DNA from: Caldilineae bacterium
Lineage (GTDB): Bacteria; Chloroflexota; Anaerolineae; DUEN01
Assembly: GCA_011176545.1 (NCBI GenBank)
Contig: DUEN01000028.1
Span: 1-35,442, forward strand
Length of the DNA stretch: 35,442 bases
Direction of reading: 5' to 3'
The position numbers were made by a program, and so were the translations under genes. Below the pieces are notes generated by a model that did not search any database, was not told where the DNA came from, and saw only the letters and a list, made by a program, of their open reading frames with translations. How positions within the stretch are numbered: position 1 is the stretch's first letter; each line of letters starts with the position of its first letter. Of this stretch, positions 32,170 to 35,442 are shown piece by piece.

Positions 32170-33180
32170 TCATTGGTCACCTCCCGCGATACCTCTAAAG
32201 AACCGGAGAATCCAGGGCAGGAAGACGTTGAATCCTGGAGGCTCGGCGTGCATGTAAAGTGCATCAACGCCCAGGAAGCGGGCTCTCGGCTCGAAGGGTG
32301 CCACCAGATCGCTGTGATGGATCTCCACCCCGTCTCCGAAGCGCAGGATATCACCATCGTTGAAGGCCGGCTCTTTGCGATAGAGGATCTCGGTGGAGAA
32401 ACGCATGAGGAAACGATCGCCGCGTCGCGTGGTGGTCACAGCGTCGAGCCCAAAGTCCACGCCGCGATTAGGGAGGTCAGCTGGAACTGTCGCCGGGAGC
32501 AGGGTGGCCTGATTCACCACCACCGTGCCCGTGCGCGCCGAAAGCAGGTAGCCGTCCAGGATCTGGGTTGTGGCGGCACTCAGCTCCGTGCCCTCGGTGG
32601 AGAACCAGATGTCGATGTTATACCGTTGCAGGCGCTCGACCAGCTGACCATTGAGCCAGAAGGAGGGTTCTCGCTGGGCAGCATCCAGAGCAAAGGCGAT
32701 GATCTTCTCTTCAGCGCCGATGAAGTGAACGGCATCCAGCCCCAGATCGCGGCCCACCTGAAAGAGGGAGAGAAGCGCGACATTGGGGATGATGGCTCCG
32801 TTGGTGATAAGCAAGTCCCCTGCTTTGAAGCGCCCTCGCGGGTCATCCAGTTCCGTGGAGAAGGCCACGAGCTCTCGTTGCACGTCGAGGACGTCTGCCG
32901 CGTCTAAACCCAGATCATCGGCGATGTCCCAAGCGCTCAGGAGCTCTCGATTACGGGCGCATACGGTGTGATAGCGGTTGAGCAGATCGCCATCGGAGAT
33001 AATGGGATTGCCGTCAGCAGGGACAGGACCTGCGGTTAGAAAATCCTCCTCCGTGGAATAGGCGAAATCTTTACAGGCGTCGAGGGAACTCAGACTCTCC
33101 CCGTTCACCGGCGTCGTCACCATCAGCAGAAGCAGGATGAGGATGAGCGCGGCGGCGAGCGGGATGTACAATGGACGCAC
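32170..33180 (-). CDS. Secreted protein with four FSTE/DGDLL/GLDA repeats, smaller paralog
   Basis: A 336-residue exported protein, paralogous to the N-terminal half of the next gene. A hydrophobic signal (about 5-28) is followed by SLDACKDFAYSTEEDF and four repeats with the same FSTE, GDLL and GLDA-type marks (AFSTELDDPRGRFKAGDLL; WFSTEG; RFSTEIL). The protein ends PPGFNVFLPWILRFFRGIAGG, which resembles the LPLVLR-like tails I recall on many Chloroflexota secreted proteins. The start is a GTG at 33180, 5 nt behind AGGAGG (33186-33191). It is the first gene of the pair, with an extended -10 promoter about 210 bp upstream. Function unknown. Confidence 0.75.
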   Translation of the reverse strand: MRPLYIPLAAALILILLLLMVTTPVNGESLSSLDACKDFAYSTEEDFLTAGPVPADGNPIISDGDLLNRYHTVCARNRELLSAWDIADDLGLDAADVLDVQRELVAFSTELDDPRGRFKAGDLLITNGAIIPNVALLSLFQVGRDLGLDAVHFIGAEEKIIAFALDAAQREPSFWLNGQLVERLQRYNIDIWFSTEGTELSAATTQILDGYLLSARTGTVVVNQATLLPATVPADLPNRGVDFGLDAVTTTRRGDRFLMRFSTEILYRKEPAFNDGDILRFGDGVEIHHSDLVAPFEPRARFLGVDALYMHAEPPGFNVFLPWILRFFRGIAGGDQ

Positions 33181-33393
33181 AAGAACCTCCTTTCATTTGG
33201 CGGTGAGAGACAAGAGGTACAAAAGCCAGAGGTGATCATCAAGATACCTCTAGCTGGCCCTTTGTTTCTCGCCTGACCTGTAAGTAGATTGGGTAGGCCG
33301 TTAGAGCAAGAGAGGTGTAGAAGAGGGCTGGATGAGGGAAGTATAACGGCCAGGGCGTTTATCGTTCGTCAAATTGGAGAAACAGCCCAACAT

Positions 33394-33402
33394 ATTATAG
33401 CA
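33394..33402 (-). promoter_or_regulatory. Extended -10 promoter element of the repeat-protein operon
   Basis: TGCTATAAT on the - strand, with no clear -35. It would give a leader of about 205 nt before the GTG at 33180. Confidence 0.55.
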
Positions 33403-33628
33403 CATTTTTGTGACCTGCGATCTGATAATGAACAAACTGTCAGAAACTTACTTGGTCGGAAAATAGAGGGATGGCTGGTAGATGTGCCTTTTGATCACGC
33501 CCGCCATGAGCCCCTGGCGCGCGGGGGTTCTGACTTGCCCTAAGTGACCGTTCAGCGTACACTTCTCGATGACCGACGCAAGTCGGTGGCCTCCCTTTAT
33601 GATGTTGGTGAGCTCACAAGAGGTCGTT

Positions 33629-33712
33629 TGCGGCTCGACGCCGCATAAATGACGGCGCCTGGGAGCCTTTTCCCAGGCGGTGCGATTTATCCGCCGCCGA
33701 GTGCACGTCGGC
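33629..33712 (+). promoter_or_regulatory. Structured leader upstream of the SLC13-type permease gene (candidate)
   Basis: Three consecutive hairpins are visible: TGCGGC/GCCGCA (33629-33645), CGCCTGGGA/TCCCAGGCG (33656-33679) and GCCGA/TCGGC (33696-33712). They lie 90-175 nt before the start codon. I match them to no known riboswitch. A regulatory RNA is possible, but no clear promoter for it was found. Confidence 0.35.
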
Positions 33713-33802
33713 AGAAGCATCAACGCACATGAAGGAGACCATCCGCAAGTCGGTCCTCACGATATAGGCCTCGGTCCATAGCGCGAATATCAGGAGTGCC
33801 TC

Positions 33803-35442
33803 GTGTCCCCCCAGATCAGCCTGACGCTGACCATCGTTATCGTCGCAGTAGTGCTCTTCGCTACGGAGAAAGTGCGCGTGGATGTGGTGGCCTTGCTGGT
33901 TCTCCTCGCCCTGGTGCTTACCGGCCTGGTCAGCGTGCAGGAGGCGTTCGCCGGCTTTGCCAATCCGGCCGTTATCACTGTGTGGGCCGTTTACATCGTG
34001 TCTGGGGGGCTGTTTAAAACAGGCGTGGCCGAGATCCTTGGCCAGCGCATCATCCGCTTGGCTGGCACTAGTGAGCCGTGGCTCATCGTCGTGATCATGT
34101 TGGCTTGTGGCGTGATGTCCGCTTTCATGAACAACATCGGTGCCACGGCGGTGTTATTGCCAGCAGTCGTTGGTATCTCCCGCCGAGCAGGCGTACCTCT
34201 ATCTCGGCTCCTCATCCCGCTCTCTTTCTCTTCGCTTCTGGGGGGGAACATGACCCTCATTGGTACTCCTCCCAACGTCCTGGCAGCCAGTATCCTGGCC
34301 GAGCGCGGGCTCCCTCCCTTCAAGTTCTTCGACTTCACCCCCATGGGTCTGATCGTCTTCGGGACGGGTATCCTGTACATGGTGTTCATCGGCCGTCGTC
34401 TCCTCCCGGTGCGGGAATCCATCGACCTCCAGCAGGCGACCTCTCAGCTACGGAAGTACATGAGCGAAGTGCGGGTTTCCCCCAACAGCCCGCTGGTCGG
34501 TCGTACATTGGCTGAATCCAGATTAGGATCAGAGTATAATCTGACCGTCCTCGCCATCATCCATGATGACCAGGTGCTCATGCCCCCGCGCCTTGAGACG
34601 CGTTTTCAGCCTAACGATCTCTTGATGGTAACAGGGGCCGCGGCGGACCTCTTGCGGGCCAAGGAGACGCTCGGCTTGGTGATCGAGGCGGAGCAGTTGA
34701 TTGGGCTGACGGAAATAGAATCCGGTGAAAGCTGTATTGTGGAGGCCACGCTGGCACCTCGCTCTCGCATCGCGGGGCGCACCCTGCGCGAGATCCGGTT
34801 TCGAGATCGGTATGGGTTCACCGCGTTGGCGATTTGGCGCCACGGCGAGGTCATCACCCAGCGGTTGCGTGACGTACGATTGCGCTTTGGCGATACCTTG
34901 TTGTTACAGGGGCCGCGTCGCCGGCTGCCCGTTCTCCGGGAGACGAACGAGTTTCTGATATTAGAGCCGGTGCAGTTGGCGCCGCAGCGACGAGACAAGG
35001 CTCCCCTCGCCGTGGGGATCATGGGACTGGTCCTGGCGTTGACCTCTCTAGCTGGCCTTCATATCTCCGTAGCGATGGTCATCGGGGCCGTGTTAATGGT
35101 CCTGACCGGGTGTCTGACCATGGATGAGGGCTACGAGAGCATCGAGTGGCGTAGCGTCTTCCTAATCGCCGGTATGTTGCCGTTGGGCACCGCCATGGAG
35201 GCGACGGGCACGGCGCAGTTTCTGGCTGATTTGCTGATCAATGGACTTGGGCGTCTAGGGCCTGTAGGGCTTTTGATGGGCGTCTACGTGCTCGCGGCGT
35301 TGACCACGGAGATGATGTCAAACGCGGCAGCCACCGTCCTCATCGCGCCCATCGCCATTGACCTCGCCCTGGGGATCGGGGCCAGCCCCCATCCCTTTGT
35401 CCTCGCCACGGTCATCGGCGCCTCCACAAGCTTTCTGACCCC
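33803..35442 (+). CDS. SLC13-type (DASS) permease with two RCK_C (TrkA-C) domains, 3' end beyond window
   Basis: An inner-membrane anion or dicarboxylate transporter; 546 residues are visible. The first membrane half has the conserved AFMNNIGATAVLLP and LIGTPPNVLA. The soluble insert holds two RCK_C modules: about 215-292 (VSPNSPLVGRTLAESRL...LETRFQPNDLLMVTG) and about 310-387 (APRSRIAGRTLREIRF...LRFGDTLLLQG). The second half repeats the motif as EMMSNAAATVLIAP, and the window ends in GASTSFLTP, just before the second substrate loop. Perhaps 40-60 residues are missing. The start is a GTG at 33803, 6 nt behind AGGAG. Bacterial relatives carry sulfate, dicarboxylates or similar anions; the substrate is not readable here. 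Confidence 0.92.
   Translation, partial: MSPQISLTLTIVIVAVVLFATEKVRVDVVALLVLLALVLTGLVSVQEAFAGFANPAVITVWAVYIVSGGLFKTGVAEILGQRIIRLAGTSEPWLIVVIMLACGVMSAFMNNIGATAVLLPAVVGISRRAGVPLSRLLIPLSFSSLLGGNMTLIGTPPNVLAASILAERGLPPFKFFDFTPMGLIVFGTGILYMVFIGRRLLPVRESIDLQQATSQLRKYMSEVRVSPNSPLVGRTLAESRLGSEYNLTVLAIIHDDQVLMPPRLETRFQPNDLLMVTGAAADLLRAKETLGLVIEAEQLIGLTEIESGESCIVEATLAPRSRIAGRTLREIRFRDRYGFTALAIWRHGEVITQRLRDVRLRFGDTLLLQGPRRRLPVLRETNEFLILEPVQLAPQRRDKAPLAVGIMGLVLALTSLAGLHISVAMVIGAVLMVLTGCLTMDEGYESIEWRSVFLIAGMLPLGTAMEATGTAQFLADLLINGLGRLGPVGLLMGVYVLAALTTEMMSNAAATVLIAPIAIDLALGIGASPHPFVLATVIGASTSFLT

Larger units (their letters stand above)
33181..33802. other. Intergenic region between divergent repeat-protein and permease genes
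   Basis: This gap of 622 bp holds a - strand extended -10 (33394-33402) and, on the permease side, a row of three hairpins. CGCAAGTCGGT occurs twice, near 33578 and 33751. Small open frames here show no family features. No gene is seen. Confidence 0.55.

Noticed and set aside
32029-32907. 292-codon frame antisense to the smaller repeat protein
   Set aside because: The sense strand has signal peptide, repeats and ribosome-binding sites; the antisense frame has none.
33448-33723. 91-codon - strand frame in the permease leader
   Set aside because: No ribosome-binding site or motif; it overlaps the hairpins and reads as random Arg/Thr-rich sequence.
1-35442. CRISPR array or phage defence island
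   Set aside because: Dispersed repeats were checked; they are palindromic, widely spaced and not regularly interspersed, and no cas-like or defence gene set is seen. The methyltransferase has no restriction partner nearby.

Overview
The window is a moderately GC-rich bacterial chromosome segment. The flavour suggests Chloroflexota (Anaerolineae-like or related): Tat-type lipoprotein sugar-binding protein, secreted repeat proteins ending in an LPWILR-like tail, and a high load of short dispersed palindromic repeats. This assignment is inference; no rRNA gene is present to settle it. No CRISPR array, tRNA, rRNA, phage or complete transposon was seen.

Layout. (1) 1-8950, replication core: an L-asparaginase (-, cut by the left edge), rsmG (+), recF and dnaN (-), a membrane-anchored DUF4015-type glycoside-hydrolase-like protein (-), dnaA (+), and directly behind dnaA a cluster of DnaA boxes that looks like oriC. 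dnaA is split from dnaN-recF, and the two blocks point apart. (2) 8950-15075, a sugar-uptake module on the - strand: LacI-family regulator, Tat/lipoprotein solute-binding protein and two permeases. A consensus promoter overlaps a perfect 18-bp LacI-type operator. An FAD-dependent oxidoreductase follows behind a terminator. No ATPase gene is present, so a shared MsmK/MalK-type ATPase elsewhere is implied. (3) 15100-18120: a GT4 glycosyltransferase and a GpgS/MGS-like glycosyltransferase (+), a plausible compatible-solute (glucosylglycerate-type) pair. (4) 18116-23270, housekeeping: LysM-M23 peptidase, orphan DNA methyltransferase and rdgB on the - strand; prs, a DUF4446 protein and a bactofilin on the + strand. 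(5) 23494-29674: a processive-type GT2 glycosyltransferase (-), an unusual nuclease-fold-like/UvrD-tail protein (+), and a large hybrid histidine kinase (-) carrying a complete H-D-D-H phosphorelay. (6) 30147-33180: two paralogous secreted proteins built from four tandem FSTE/DGDLL/GLDA repeats. (7) 33803-end: an SLC13-type permease with two RCK_C domains (+), cut by the right edge, behind a structured leader.

Three dispersed repeat families occupy most larger intergenic gaps: an ACCGCAGAGACGCAGAG family of about 80-140 bp (five or more copies, two pairs of which bracket single genes), an AGGGGC...GCATGC...GCCCCT palindrome family, and a CACCAAGGCACTAAG family (one copy, flanked by a 13-bp direct repeat). 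Several promoters are close to sigma-A consensus with 17-bp spacing, and three share the exact extended -10 TGCTATAAT.

The best candidates for undescribed biology are the repeat-protein pair at 30147-33180, the nuclease-fold/UvrD-tail protein at 25378-26115, and the glycosyltransferase pair at 15306-18119. Nothing here is a proven new system.
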